Shown: one piece after another, positions 38,051 through 49,408 of the stretch
Numbering within the stretch: the first letter of the stretch is position 1
Layout: each line of letters opens with the position of its first letter
Origin: Cryptomeria japonica
Taxonomy: Eukaryota > Streptophyta > Pinopsida > Cupressales > Cupressaceae
DNA: 64,000 nt
NCBI RefSeq assembly: GCF_030272615.1
Contig: NC_081411.1
Location: 831,936,160 to 832,000,159 of the forward strand
Reading direction: 5' to 3'
Translations under genes and position numbers: made by a program
Notes under the pieces: generated by a model
Databases searched by the model: none
Told to the model about the DNA's origin: nothing
Seen by the model: the letters and a program-made list of their open reading frames with translations, nothing else

Positions 38051-38787
38051 ACATTTGCTAGCCTACTCCCAGCCTGTGCCAAAATGGGAGCTTTGGAACA
38101 GGGTATGGACATCAATCAAAGCATAAAAGATAGAGGAATTTTGTCAGATGTAGTTGCAACTGCACAAAATGGATTTGTTGAGAAGACTTTAGAAACTTTC
38201 AAGCAAATACAATCGCAGGTGTAAAGCCAAATTCCACGACCATTGCTACTATCCTCCCTACCTGTGCCAAAATGGGAGATTTGGAACAGGGTATGGACAT
38301 TCATCGAAGCATAAAGGATAGAGAAATTTTGTCAGATGTTGTAGTTGTAACTGCCTTGGTAGACATGTATGAAAAATGTGGAAGCATAGACAAGGCACGT
38401 GAACTATTTGATAGAATGTCTGAAAGAAATGTTGTCTCCTGGACTGCAACAATTGTTGGATATGCACAAAATGGATTTGTCGAAAAGGCTTTAGACACTT
38501 TCAAGCAAATGAAATTGGAAGGCATAAAGCCAAATTCCACAACCTTTGCCAGCATCCTCCCTGTCTGTGCAAAAATGGGAGCTTTGGAACAAGGTATGGA
38601 CATCCATCAAAGCATAACGGATAGAGGAATTTTGTTAGGTGTTGTACTTGCAAATGCCTTGCTTGACATGAATGCAAAATGTGGAAACATGGACAATGAT
38701 CATGAATTGTTTGATATGATGCCGCAAAGAGATGTGATCTCATGTGAACAATCAACACGCCCATATACGGGAGGAAGGGATTGCTGA
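38051..38787 (+). pseudogene. PPR protein fragment captured inside the CACTA element
   Basis: Plant PPR proteins bind organelle RNA. This fragment begins at 38051 with TFASLLPACAKMGALEQGMD, loses about 35 codons (ATA joined to QNGFVEKTLETFKQ), shifts frame near 38221 and continues from about 38224 to 38787. Inside are repeat motifs VVVTALVDMYEKCGSIDKAR, MSERNVVSWTATIVGYAQNG and KALDTFKQMKLEGIKPNSTT. The PACAKMGALEQGMDIHQSI segment appears three times (near 38069, 38255 and 38560), marking successive L-type repeats. After MMPQRDVIS the homology stops. There is no start region, organelle transit peptide or C-terminal E/DYW domain. It lies 460 bp from the right CACTA end, so transduplication into the transposon is the likely origin. 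Confidence 0.87.
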
Positions 38788-39247
38788 TACAAAATTGAAC
38801 GCTCACTCCTCAATCATAGTTCTATGGTTTTATGAGATTAAACTAGGACAATTAACCACCACATGTATATTTTTTGCAACATGAAATTAAAAACTAGGGC
38901 AATTTGAATCTACCTCCTGCATGGGATTTCCTTCGATGCGGGTTTGATGTTCTTGGGAGTTGAAGTCGCCACAGACGCCTATGCAGGATTGCAATTCACA
39001 AATGAACTCCCTGCCTCTTTTTTTATTTTGTAATGGCCGCTGTTGTCAGAATTATGATGAACTCGAGCACTTTTTTGAAAAAAAGAAAATTCTCATTGCT
39101 AATGCCTTTTTTGTCGAAACCAAATGGGTAATTTCCGTCAGAATTACGATGAATGCGGGCATTTTTTCAAAAAAAATTCAAATTTGGCCACAATATACCT
39201 TCTCTGTCAGAAACCTCAGTCGAAAATCTAGTCCAAATGTATTAGTG
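38788..39247. repeat. Right terminal region of the CACTA element with subterminal repeats
   Basis: Ends with the terminal inverted repeat (39219-39247, ...TATTAGTG). Two direct copies of a roughly 45-bp subterminal unit lie at about 39040-39087 and 39139-39180. Each has (c)agaattaygatgaa followed by gcattttttyaaaaaa. Repeats of this kind are the normal landing sites of the TnpA-type protein. Confidence 0.72.
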
Positions 39248-39743
39248 ACTATTTGTATCTTAGTCAGCTACTGGTTGGTCTGAAAGAAAAGTGCTCACAT
39301 GAAATTGTGCTCAATCACACCAAAACGGATCACCACAACACTAACTCACCAAAAATCAATCACCAAATCGATCTTATATATCTATTCTTAACACAAAAAG
39401 TAATCTCCTTCAAGTCAGCTTCAAGAAGTGTAACGTGTAGCTCCAAGTCGTCTTCAATCTTGAACAAAACATAGCACCGGACCAAAATATTATAATCACA
39501 GGCTTCCTAAGGGTCTTCCCAATCACTGAGATCACAAAAACAATCACCAAAAACACTACAATCATCGGAAATCATTCCGGACCAAAACATTACCGAAATA
39601 CCCTGTTATACTGGTTAACTCTAGCTTCTGGATAAGATGAATCACAATCGCTGGATCAAATCACCAAGAAGAGTTTCCATCAATGACAACCCTAGATCAT
39701 AAATCAGACATTGAAGTCACCGAATGAGTGTCGATTTCCAACA
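39248..39743 (-). repeat. 3' LTR of the gag-only element, second part
   Basis: Continues the LTR broken at 22209. It aligns with about 42838-43346 (ctgaaagaaaagtg, caccaaaacggatcacca, aagaagtgtaacgtgtagct) and ends TTTCCAACA next to the polypurine tract at 39744-39758. Confidence 0.85.
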
Positions 39744-39758
39744 ATCTCCCCCTTTGGC

Positions 39759-42353
39759 ATTGATGGCAACACCTATGAAAAATGGGTAAGTGTTGAAACA
39801 TGTATACCAGATGAAAGAGTAAAAGAATTCTAAGGCTCCCCCTTAGACCAACAATCCAAAAATTTGCATCACTGAACTGTACACTCTATACACAATTAGT
39901 CTATACATTTTTTACCTCATCTCTCTCCCTTTGAAAGCAATGCCAAAGATGGGTGCTGCCCAAAATTGATATACAAATGACATATATTTTACAAATACTC
40001 TTCAGGTTATCCAAAATTGTGATGAATGCATTAAATACATTGGCATGAGTTTCTAATTCTCTCAAATCTGATGGTATAGGCCAAGTCATTTCCTTCATAC
40101 AATTTGCCTTATTACTTAGCATAGCATCTAGCTAGATGGCAATCAAGTTCCGAAGTTCACCCACTTTCCTCAAAACTTTCTCCTTATCCACTTGAAGGCT
40201 TGAGATCTGATCATTCAAGGCTATAATCTATCCTTCAATACTTCTAGTTAATGTTACATTAGGGTCAAAAGATTGAGAAATGCTAGCAAGCTTTATATGG
40301 TTGACTCCTATTTGTTTATCAATATCAATAGTGAACTTAGGCAAAATGAGACAAGATTTATACAATTTATCGGATTCTAAAAATGTATCAGAAATAGTCT
40401 GCAATCTCTTATTCAGTGTTACCCTATCATCTTTATTCATTTTCAGGAATGTTTGTTTTCTAACTTCCTTAAACCTATCGAAAACTTTCTGAGTAGACGT
40501 CTTCTCCAAAGAATCAAAATTGGTATTTACATTGTTAATCAACTGTAATAATTTACCGGAGGGGTTGTTATTTCAATCTAACTGTACATTGGAAGCCACC
40601 TTCTACAAAACATCTATAGACATCAAAATTAGCTTTTTGTCTTCATTCTCTGATTTCACCAGATCTTGACTGGCTTGAGCTTGCACTGCAGTAGCAAGCA
40701 TAAGCTTCTTGGCTAGAGAAATCTTCCCAATGTCAATTGAGCCATCAAGATTGATCGAAATTTGAGGCAGGATCCCTATAACCGAAGGAGTGGCAATTGT
40801 CGAATCAGCTATGCCTTTACCGTTGTCCACCTTAGTTACCTCGGCTTCTCCTGACACAGCATCCTTCTTCTCTCCCTTGTCCCCAATATCAGTCTATTGA
40901 ATCATAGAGGCTACAGAGATATCTATCATCAGAGGATTGTCACCGATCTCAAAATCAATTGTGGTATTACCTTGGTCTTTCGGTAGATCTTCAAACTGGG
41001 TCTCAACCTTCTGAATTCCAGAATCACCTTGCTTATATGATTCAGTCCTTCTACAATCTTTTAGAATTAATTGCAGACCATTGAAGAGGGGATTCTTAGA
41101 TTCTGCATGAAAAGCTCCCCCTAAGGCATAAAGTCAGAGTTACCGATTGAAGATCATGCACCGGATTTGGGTGCAAACCCGTTGTTAGCTCTAGATTCAT
41201 CCTTTCTCACCTACATCTTCTCAAGCTTCTCCTTGATTTCTTATACTTTTTCTTTTCCTTTCTCATTTGATTTGTTATTGTCTACCAGAGCATTGTTCTT
41301 TCTTCTGCAGTACTTTGCAATGTGACCGGTTTTGTTGCATACTTGACAAACAACATTATTTTGCATAGGTTTGAAGTTCATCCGAATTGGTCTTTTCCTG
41401 CGCTAATTAGAAATGTGTCCAAATATTCCACAAGAATAGCATCTCTTGATTTTAAGGCTATTCACTACTACTCTACACACATTTGACTTGTGTCCAAAGT
41501 TATTGCATATGAAACACTAACCGGTAAAGGTAGGAACATTATGCATGTTGTTTACATTCCATTACTCATCCTACTTCTGCATTGACTCGCCATATGACCA
41601 AAAATTTTGCAAGTAAAACATCTACCATTAAATTTATGAGCATTAGGTTGTCTTACTAGAGGATTCTTTCTCTTCTTCTAATTAGGTGTAGCATTTCCTA
41701 GTCCAGATCCGAAGGATTCACCTTTCTCAAATCCTAGACCTCGCATATCCTTTCCATGTCTCTAACTTTCTAGCATCTCTTCAAGCCTTGTTGAAATAGC
41801 TTTGAATTTGTCTTTGTATTCATTGGCAGTAGCAAGTTCATCCCTCAAGGTAGTAATCCATCTTTCAAGCTCTTGACCATTACTCCTTGATTGTGTCAAC
41901 TCAAGCTTCAACTAATCATTCTCATAGGTAATCTTGAAGCATTCGTCAGCTCTTTCCTTCAAGATTGTGCTAGATTCTCTTCATTATTCTTTTGGTCCTC
42001 AATTTCCTTAGTCACTCTCATCTCAATGGATTGCATCTCATTCTTCAAATCAGCATTCTCTCTCTCAAGCTTGTTAACCTCATCAGCTTTATCTTGGTAT
42101 TCCATGATCTGATCTTCTTTCTCCTTCAACTTGTCCATTAATTTCTTCCTTTTTTCTCTATAGACACTTGCCTGATCCTTTAGCTCACTAATGAATCCAT
42201 CAGCAACATTCAGGTTCTTCTTCAAGGTACAGACTTCATTTCTAGTTGCATCAAGATCCTCAAGTGCCACATTGAGTTGTCTTTGAATATCGAAATCCAT
42301 AGAATCAATCTCCTAGATCTTCCTCAAGGAGTTAAGCTTCCTCAGAGGAACTA
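39759..42353 (-). pseudogene. Gag-like ORF with coiled coil and four zinc knuckles
   Basis: The single ORF of the gag-only element is readable on the minus strand from ATG 42300 to about 39900 with about ten stops. The order is unusual for Copia gag. First comes a long coiled coil (42300-41750: NVALEDLDATRNEVCTLKKN, KEKEDQIMEYQDKADEVNKL). Then follow CCHC knuckles: CFTCKIFGHMASQC (about 41610), CFICNNFGHKSNVC (about 41505), CYSCGIFGHISN with its last Cys changed to Arg after a stop (about 41430), and CQVCNKTGHIAKYC (about 41340). Last is a C-terminal helical part (40857-40603, 40542-40228, 40122-39901). No capsid-type FWxxRM region, protease or polymerase is seen. It probably packages RNA or assists a helper element. 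Confidence 0.72.
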
Positions 42354-42368
42354 GACTATGATACCAAT
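42354..42368 (-). other. Primer-binding site of the gag-only element
   Basis: The minus strand reads ATTGGTATCATAG next to the 5' LTR. This matches the initiator Met tRNA type TGGTATCAGAG with one change. Confidence 0.8.
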
Positions 42369-43346
42369 TTATAGAATCAGAGATCATTGAGAGTTGGGGG
42401 GGGGGGGAATTAGTGATCTATTGGAAATCAAATCCTCAAACTTATTATTTATCCACCAATTAGCAATGCATAACAGAAAAGAACATAAACATGCAACAAA
42501 GAATATACAAATCCACAACACTAGAATTTTTACGTGGAAACCCAAAAAGGAAAAACCACGGTGGGTATAGAACCCACAATATTCATATACTATGGCCAGG
42601 AGTACATAAATATTACATAGATGGGGAATGCACTTGCATTTTGGCTCACTGCCTAGAGCTCACTGCTCAGATATAGTTGTCCAGAAGGCTACAACCTTCA
42701 GGGAAGTCTCACTAACGTACAATTTGATTCTAATGGGAAAATACAATGAAATGAACTCTCAATTAGCATCTGACTACGCAAGAATGAGTTCTGGTTAAGC
42801 ACTGAATCACTGACTATCTTTACTTTGTTGAATAATATGTCTCTATCTCAGTCGATTACTAGTTGACCTGAAAGAAAAGTGTGCACGTGAAACTGCGCTT
42901 AATCACACCAAAACGGATCACCACAAAACTAACTCACCAAAAATCAATCACCAAATCGATCTAATATATCTGGTCTTAACACAAAAGCAATCTCCTTCAA
43001 GTCAATTTCAAGAAGTGTAACGTGTAGCTCCAAGTCAACTTCAATCTTGAACAAAACATAGCACCAGACCAAAAGATTATAATCACATGCTTCCTAAGGG
43101 TCTTCCCAATAACCGAGATCACAAAAACAATCACCAAAAACACTGCAATCATTGGAAATCATTCTGGACCAAAACATTACCGAAATACCCCGTTATACCA
43201 ATTAACTGCCTACTTGTTAACTCTAGCTTCCGGATAAGATGAATCATGACCACTGGATCGAATCACCAAGAAGAGTTGCCATCAATGACAACCCTAGATC
43301 ATAAATCAGACATTGAAAGTCACCAGATGAGTGTCTTTTGCCAACA
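42369..43346 (-). repeat. 5' LTR of the gag-only element
   Basis: 978 bp. It starts TTATAGAATC (TG mutated to TT) and ends GCCAACA. It is similar throughout to 21735-22209 plus 39248-39743. The terminal hairpin around the G-run is degenerate here (gatcattga ... ttagtgatc, 42380-42418). Confidence 0.87.
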
Positions 43347-43531
43347 ATATTATATATGTTTGAATATGTTGTTTGAATAAACTATATATATATTGCTTGT
43401 GTTTGTGTGTGAATGTGTATATATATTTGTGTATATATTCTCTTTGGTTGTGTGATTTTGTATATAGGTAAACGCACAAAGTTGTGTCCCAATCCCGTGA
43501 AAGTCTGCGGGTTGGGAAAAGAACCCGCTAG

Positions 43532-43650
43532 AAACGGGTGCCCAATTTTTACAAATCAGGCACCCGTTTAGCTTCGCGTGCTCAAACCATTAAGAAACGA
43601 GCGCTTGTTTAGCAACGGGTGCCCAAAGCTAAACGGGCGCCCATTTTTTA
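43532..43650. repeat. Left subterminal GGGYGCCC box cluster
   Basis: At least four copies of AAACGGGYGCCC in both orientations: 43532-43543, 43558-43567 (inverted), 43612-43624 and 43631-43642. The matching cluster is at 53600-53740. They are likely binding sites for the element's own protein, by analogy with subterminal repeats of other transposons. Confidence 0.7.
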
Positions 43651-44080
43651 AATGTATTTATTTATTTTTTTAAAACCGTTTTCCATCATTTTCATTGTTT
43701 CAAAAATGGGTAGACGTTTCAAAGGAGCACGAGTACCTGTTTTTTTCACCCCAGCTGACCCCCAGACAATTTTTACCTCCTTCTAGGTATTTAGTTTATT
43801 TTTTATATTCTGTTTTATTTATTTTTATTATTTTTCATAAAAAAAATGTTAATTTATTGTTATTTTTTAATTTTAATGTTTTAAAGTTTGAAAATCATCT
43901 TTTATTTTATTTTATTTCATGTTTAAAATAGTTTTTAGTTTTTAAATATTGCAAAAAACATGAATAGTAAAAACTATAGGAAAAAAAACAAAAAACATGA
44001 ATAGTATTTAAACCGTAGGAAAAAAACAAAAAACAAAAACGTAAACAAACAATAAACATTAGATACAAAAAACAGAAAAT

Positions 44081-44193
44081 AAACCCTAAATAGAAAAACG
44101 AACACTAAACCCTAAATAGAGAAAAATGAACAATAAATCATAGAAAATAAACGAACAACAAACCCTAAAAAATTAACAAACAATAAACCCTAG
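44081..44193 (+). promoter_or_regulatory. Four telobox motifs (AAACCCTA)
   Basis: AAACCCTAA or a near match at 44081, 44107, 44159 and 44185 within 113 bp, in the same orientation. Teloboxes occur in plant promoters and in Polycomb-recruiting elements. Here they lie upstream of the plus-strand gene and next to a CT tract. They could also be chance or relics of telomeric repeats, because the region is rich in AAAC words. Confidence 0.55.
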
Positions 44194-44262
44194 ATGAAAA
44201 TCAACAATAAACCCCCCTTCTCCCTCACACACACACGTACACGTTACCATCTCTGTCATTGT

Positions 44263-44263
<1 letters not shown>

Positions 44264-44344
<81 letters not shown>
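44264..44344. repeat. (CT)n microsatellite, 81 bp
   Basis: Uninterrupted CT run, flanked by CA-rich and CTCTCT-rich DNA up to about 44520. Frames through it translate as Ser-Leu or Arg-Glu repeats and are not genes. Confidence 0.95.
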
Positions 44345-44347
<3 letters not shown>

Positions 44348-44529
44348 CTCTCATTATCCCCTCTCTTTCTCAAACACACACACATTACTCCCCTCTCTTT
44401 CTTTCACACGTTATGCTCTCTCTATCATTACCTACTCTCTATCTCTCAAATTATCTATTCTCTCTCTAACTCGTTGTATCTCAAATTGCCTACTCTCCCT
44501 CTCTCTCTCTCTCTGTTTTAATCATGCGT

Positions 44530-46480
44530 AAAAGTCTGAATGTTTAAATTTATATTTCTAAATGTTGTATTTAATTATAGGATTCTTTTGTAAAAGTTAG
44601 ATGTTTAATTAATGTTTAAATTGAACTTTAAAATGATACTGAATATGAATGTGTTTTTTGTGTGTGTGAAAAATAGGGTTCTTAAATTTGATAATAATCT
44701 AGTTACCACTATTAATCCTCACTACTTCCTAACTTAGCCCAATCATGAAAGAGGATATCAATATCCTCAAAATAATATTTAACATATGTAATTCTAAACT
44801 CCTCAAACCAGGATAATATATTCAAAAGATATGAATCCCAAGTGGTCATGTTTAGAAGGTGATTAATGCCATGTAGACTAAATCAATTGGGTTTATGAAA
44901 TTGGTGATAATAATCTAAAATAATAAAAAACATTTAAGATGGATATTAGGTCTTGATAGGATGAGTAATTGAAGAATGAGATAAGCCTCTAAATTGTCAA
45001 AACATACAAGACCTATGATATAATAAATTTCCTCTTAAGTATCATCATCGAAGGGTATGTGATCTTCATCTACAAAGGGAATGAAACAATCTACAATAGG
45101 ATCCTCTAGGAATGGGGAGATATGAGGGTCTCCATGGATCTCCTAAAGTCTATTTCAAAGTGTGTGGGGGAAATCAATATCCAATGCAATACACATAGAA
45201 TCATGATCTTGATACTAGATCAAATCACTTCTACATGGTCAATGATGTTACACCAAGATTATATAATGTATAGTGTTTCTGGTTTAGGTATGACTCCATA
45301 CATAAAAGGAAAATGATTACACCACCGAAAACTTATCAAGATATCATTTTATAAAATAATCATAGTTATCCCTTTCTAATTTTACCACAAAAGGATGAAT
45401 AGAGAAACCTATGATACCTCCTCAAATAAAAACTCAAAAGATCAATAAAATCAATACATATAAAACATATCAAACAAATTCATCTCATGTAAGACGGTCA
45501 TTTTCAAGTGCCAAGATGTCCAAGTAAATGACTAGAATATGAAATCACAAAAAATAAAATATAAAATAAGAGGGAATATTCTAGAAAATAATTGTGTGAT
45601 CTATGAAGATTTATGAACCACCTTTTCAATGCCACATGAAGCATGAAAAAATATGCTCTGTATCAAAAGTTACGAGGCTTTAAATTTACATAGCTTGATT
45701 TAAGTTGAGAGGACAATAAATCACACTACTGGCATATTTAATAAAAATAAGAATCAAATATAGATCAATATTGGAATCACATTTTGTGGGTTGTGACTTT
45801 GAACAAGAAAATACCAATATAAAATTGAATATAAAAAAAATAGATTTTTTGTTTTTGTTTTAACTCCTCCAAGAGTAGAGAACCAACTATTTATTCAAGC
45901 TTCAACTTAGTGTAGTACTACTAGTTGGGATCACTAAATCATCCAATGATTCTAGCAAAGAACACAACAAAGTAGTACATGTATTGACAAGTTCATAGAT
46001 ATAACTTATGACATTAATGAATTTAGTTAATTTAACCAAAAGAGAGTAGTTGAATCGAATCCTATCAAGTTGAAAATATAAAGTGGTAGCCTAATTGACG
46101 ATAATGGTTAAATATTGCAAGGGTACTAAATTGTAATTCCATGGAAGTTACCTTCATTATCTAAATCACTGGAGTCATTTATTCATTATCTACTCTCTCT
46201 CTCTCTCTCTCATGATTATTTTATGACTTTGATGGAACTTATACTAATTCATCTTTAGATGTTAAAAAAGTATTGTTTGAGTTGCATGGGCATTATGATG
46301 TTTTATTTTGTAGAATATTTCTTATACTTTGATTTAAGTGGATAATATTTCTTAAATGATGTTTATTATTACCCACCTATTAATAATATTATAGATCTAT
46401 GTGAGTTTCCTTTTTTTATATTTAAGTTGCTAAATTGTATTTAATTATAAGTTTTTTTGGAAGGTGAAATGTAAATTAAA
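44530..46480. other. AT-rich region of the 11.1-kb element, no gene seen
   Basis: About 2 kb without supported coding sequence; a short CT run lies near 46195-46210. It may be the first intron or promoter of the plus-strand gene that starts at 46649. Confidence 0.45.
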
Positions 46481-46483
46481 TAG

Positions 46484-46622
46484 TTTGTAATTGTAAATTT
46501 TCATGTATGTAATTGTAATTGTAAATTTTCATGTTTGTAATTGTAATTGTAAATTTTCATGTTTGTAATTGTAATTGTAAATTTTCATGTTTGTAATTGT
46601 AATTGTAAATTTTTATGTTTGT
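46484..46622 (+). repeat. 28-bp tandem repeat, about five copies
   Basis: The unit TAATTGTAATTGTAAATTTTC plus ATGTTTG is repeated nearly exactly. It ends 12 bp before an acceptor-like tatatatgcag (46624-46634) and therefore probably lies in an intron directly upstream of the first recognisable exon of the plus-strand gene. Spacing is continuous, so it is not a CRISPR-type array. Confidence 0.9.
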
Positions 46623-46648
46623 ATATATATGCAGATTATTTTCACATA

Positions 46649-48677
46649 ATGGATGAGTTTAAGATGGATGAGCTATTAGGTCTAGCACCACCTCCACCTC
46701 CACCACCACCTCCACCCGATCAATTGAGGCAGACAATTAGAATGAATATTGATTCTTTTATTAGAGATATCCATACTATTAGACGTGAGCATCATCCACC
46801 TCCGCAGTTGTTACGCCTTGCAGATAGTATGCAAGGCATTGTACAGTCTATGCAGGCTTTAAATAGCAAGCTAGATAGCTATCGTAGTTGGCGGGAGGGA
46901 TTGCGTGCATTTTACACTGATGGCCTCACATACAAACAAGTCAATGAATTAAAAATAACAAAAATGGATTTGAAATAATATTTTGTGAACCCTAAGATGG
47001 GTGAAGAGATAAATCCGAAGAAGCCATGGATCTCTATACGATGTATTTTTTGAAGAAATTATGGGCCGAATTTGAATTGGGCAAAAATCCCAATTACTTT
47101 GATATTAGATCATTTCAAGGGGTTGGGAGAGGCATGCCCTAGGATAGGCCAGGAGCAAAATTGAGCAACAGGGTTAGAAACCGTGAGCGCAATGATCCAT
47201 TGGTTCCTCTTCCATCACCAGTTGTTCCAGCACCTGCCCATCATCGAGCAGTGGATTCTGCTCTAGGTTCATTGAGTGCCCTGTCGGGCAATTTGGTACA
47301 GCATTTGCGCGAGGTGGGGGTTGCCCTCAGCTTAGCACATGTTTACACGAGTTGTGGGGATGTATGTACGGGTCCACAAAGTGAGGCTGCCCCTAGAGGA
47401 GATGGCAATTTTGATGATGTTGATGATGCCCATGGTGGTTATGATGATGTCGAGGAGGCTGCACATGCTGATGTCATCTCTTTATATGTTGATCTCTTGT
47501 GGGCAGACGACGATCAGCCTACAGAGGTACAAATTTATTTATATAATTTACAGTGTAATATTAAATTCCTTATATAAACACATATGAACCATAACATGAG
47601 TCATTTTTTTCTTAATAAAGGATGGATCATACCACGTCATTGAGGAACCAACATCATGTTACCTCAATACCTAGAGATGTTGGTGCCCCATTTACGTTAT
47701 GCACTTTCATCTCGATACATTGTATTGATATGTACATTTAAAATAAACAATAATTTTTTTAATATAATGATGTGTATGATATGTTTTTTAAGTTTTGTAG
47801 GGTGCTTCGTGTAGCACCAAGGTGGGTAGTTCTTCACGTGACCCGTGGACCACTGAGGCTCGGCCTCATATACCACTAGTATGTTTTTCATCCATTAATT
47901 TGAAGTGTTTATATGCTTACTAATTTATGTACAACTTTGATTCATGTTCGTTATTTTTTGCAATTGTAGGCTTTTGGATTAATTGATGGTGCATCACATG
48001 TACGCCTTCAACCATCAGTTACTTTGTCTGCATCACGTGTATGTTTTTTTGTGATAATCTTGTAGTCTATATATATACTTTATAATTTATGTATATATAA
48101 AAGTTTGATTCATGCTTTATATATGTTGTTCAGGTCAATACCACTACCAATATTGGTATGGCTATGGGATTGAGCCATATGCAACCATCGACATTGTCAT
48201 TTGAGGTGATGATTAGAAAAATGATTTCTAATTTATTTATACTATGTACCTGGCTTTTATAGGGATTATCAAAATTGATGTACAATGTTTTTTTTTGCAG
48301 GACTTGACTACGACCACTTTTCTTGTTCATGATAATGGACCTCCACGTACCAATGAGGGCATTGTAGAGCACGGTCGTATGGTAATTTATTTTAATTTTT
48401 TGGTATTTAATTACTTTATAAGTTAATTATGCAAGTAACTTCTTCTCATGTTAAATCTTCTTCTGATGTAAAATCTTTTAATAATGTACAAGAGGGTGTA
48501 GACACCGATACTGCACGGGAGGGTGGAGTCACTGATACTGCACAAGAGGGTGGAGACACTGATACTGCACAGACACGGGATGGTGCATCTCATGACCACA
48601 TGCAGCAGGATGATTCATCTCAGCCACCTTCATGTGGAGTGAAGAGGACTGTAGATAAGATGCACGCGAGTTCTTAG
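46649..48677 (+). CDS. Plus-strand multi-exon gene of the 11.1-kb transposon (function unknown, partly degenerate)
   Basis: Starts MDEFKMDELLGLAPPPPPPP (46649), after an intron-type acceptor. It runs through DQLRQTIRMNIDSFIRDIHT and SLDSYRSWREGL-like helical sequence to a stop at 46978. The frame shifts and continues from about 47006 (EEAMDLYTMYFLKKLWAEFE) to the donor at about 47527, after an Asp-rich stretch. Then come five short exons with AG/GT borders: 47621-about 47731 (MDHTTSLRNQHH), 47801-47878 (GASCSTKVGSSSRDPWTTEA), 47970-48036/48038, 48134-48205 and 48301-48381. The last exon (about 48436-48677) has a repeated EGGxTDTAQ phrase and ends KMHASS. Regular 70-80 base exons argue for a real gene. 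No domain recognised. It faces the transposase gene tail to tail and may be its partner protein. Confidence 0.55.
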
Positions 48678-48689
48678 ATTATATATTTT

Positions 48690-49151
48690 AGATCATGTCG
48701 TGTTATTGTATTATGGACTTTTTATGATGACACTTGTTATGTTATCCGAGGACTTGTTATTATGTGATTATATATAGGAATTGTTGTTATGTGATTATAT
48801 ATAGGACTTTTTATTATGTCATTTCATTGCTATTATGATATCAAGTCGTGTTATGTGATTTGGCACACTCTAGTGATTATATATGTGATGTTGTTTTGTT
48901 ATTATGTTATTTGGACTTATTTTAATGTCATTTCCTTATTATTATTTTTTCAAGACTTGTTATTATGTCATCAGGAATTGTAATGTGATTGTATATAGGA
49001 CTTTTTATTTATGACTTGTTATGTGATCTATTTATGACTTTATATTTTAACATTGTGATTGATCATCTTATAGTGCAACAGTTTATAATTCAATAAAATA
49101 ATTATCCCAATTTACAATTACATCCTATTCTTAAAATAATAATAAAATCAA
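48690..49151. other. AT-rich 3' region between convergent genes
   Basis: Repetitive words such as gacttgttattatgtgatt and tatataggact occur several times between 48720 and 49030, giving a weak low-complexity pattern. No gene is seen. It would contain the 3' end of the plus-strand transcript. Confidence 0.5.
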
Positions 49152-49408
49152 GAACTTACAATTAATCTATGAAGAGATTACGATAAAATAAATATATCAT
49201 AAAAAATTAGAATTCAATTGTAACACAATTACAATGTGCACAAAATAACATTAAGAAGAAGATAACTAATACAGTGTTGTTTTTGAAACCAAAATTGTAT
49301 CAAATGTAGACAAATACAATGTTAAAGGGACAAAGAAAAACAATTATCATGATTAAATATAAAAGAGTTCACACAAGTAACACAAACTTACATGCATATA
49401 AATTTGAT
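49152..49408. repeat. 257-bp direct repeat, copy 1
   Basis: Matches 49971-50227 with five differences by hand count. Starts gaacttacaattaatctatg, ends catgcatataaatttgat. Confidence 0.92.

Larger units (their letters stand above)
22210..39247. mobile_element. CACTA (En/Spm) DNA transposon, 17 kb
   Basis: The ends are CACTAGTACATTCAGAGCTG on the left and, reverse-complemented on the right, CACTAATACATTTGGACTAG; about 22 of the first 29 bases match. A 3-bp duplication ACT (22207-22209, 39248-39250) is as expected for this superfamily. Removing the element restores a continuous LTR like 42369-43346. It encodes tnp2 and Transposase_24-like genes on the minus strand. It also holds cargo: a plus-strand unknown ORF (24312-27933), structured repeats (22725-23985) and a PPR fragment (38051-38787). 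Stops in most exons suggest it is no longer active. Confidence 0.92.
21735..43346 (-). mobile_element. Non-autonomous (gag-only) LTR retrotransposon, minus strand
   Basis: The LTRs are 21735-22209 plus 39248-39743 (split by the CACTA element) and 42369-43346. The ends are TGATAGAATT (TTATAGAATC in the right copy) and CCAACA. Flanks are ATATA and ATATT, a near-match 5-bp duplication inside the TA-rich foldback arm. The 2.6-kb interior has a tRNA-Met type primer-binding site at its right edge, a polypurine tract (minus CCAAAGGGGGAGAT) at its left edge (39744-39758), and one long decayed ORF with zinc knuckles but no protease, integrase or reverse transcriptase. It would need a helper Copia element. 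Confidence 0.85.

Noticed and set aside
38116-38806. Minus-strand frames over the PPR fragment
   Set aside because: Antisense shadows; the plus strand carries recognisable PPR repeats.
44173-44531. RERERE/SLSLSL frames near 44.3 kb
   Set aside because: Simple CT repeat translated in several frames.
46484-46622. CRISPR-like short repeat
   Set aside because: Units are contiguous with no spacers, in plant nuclear DNA.
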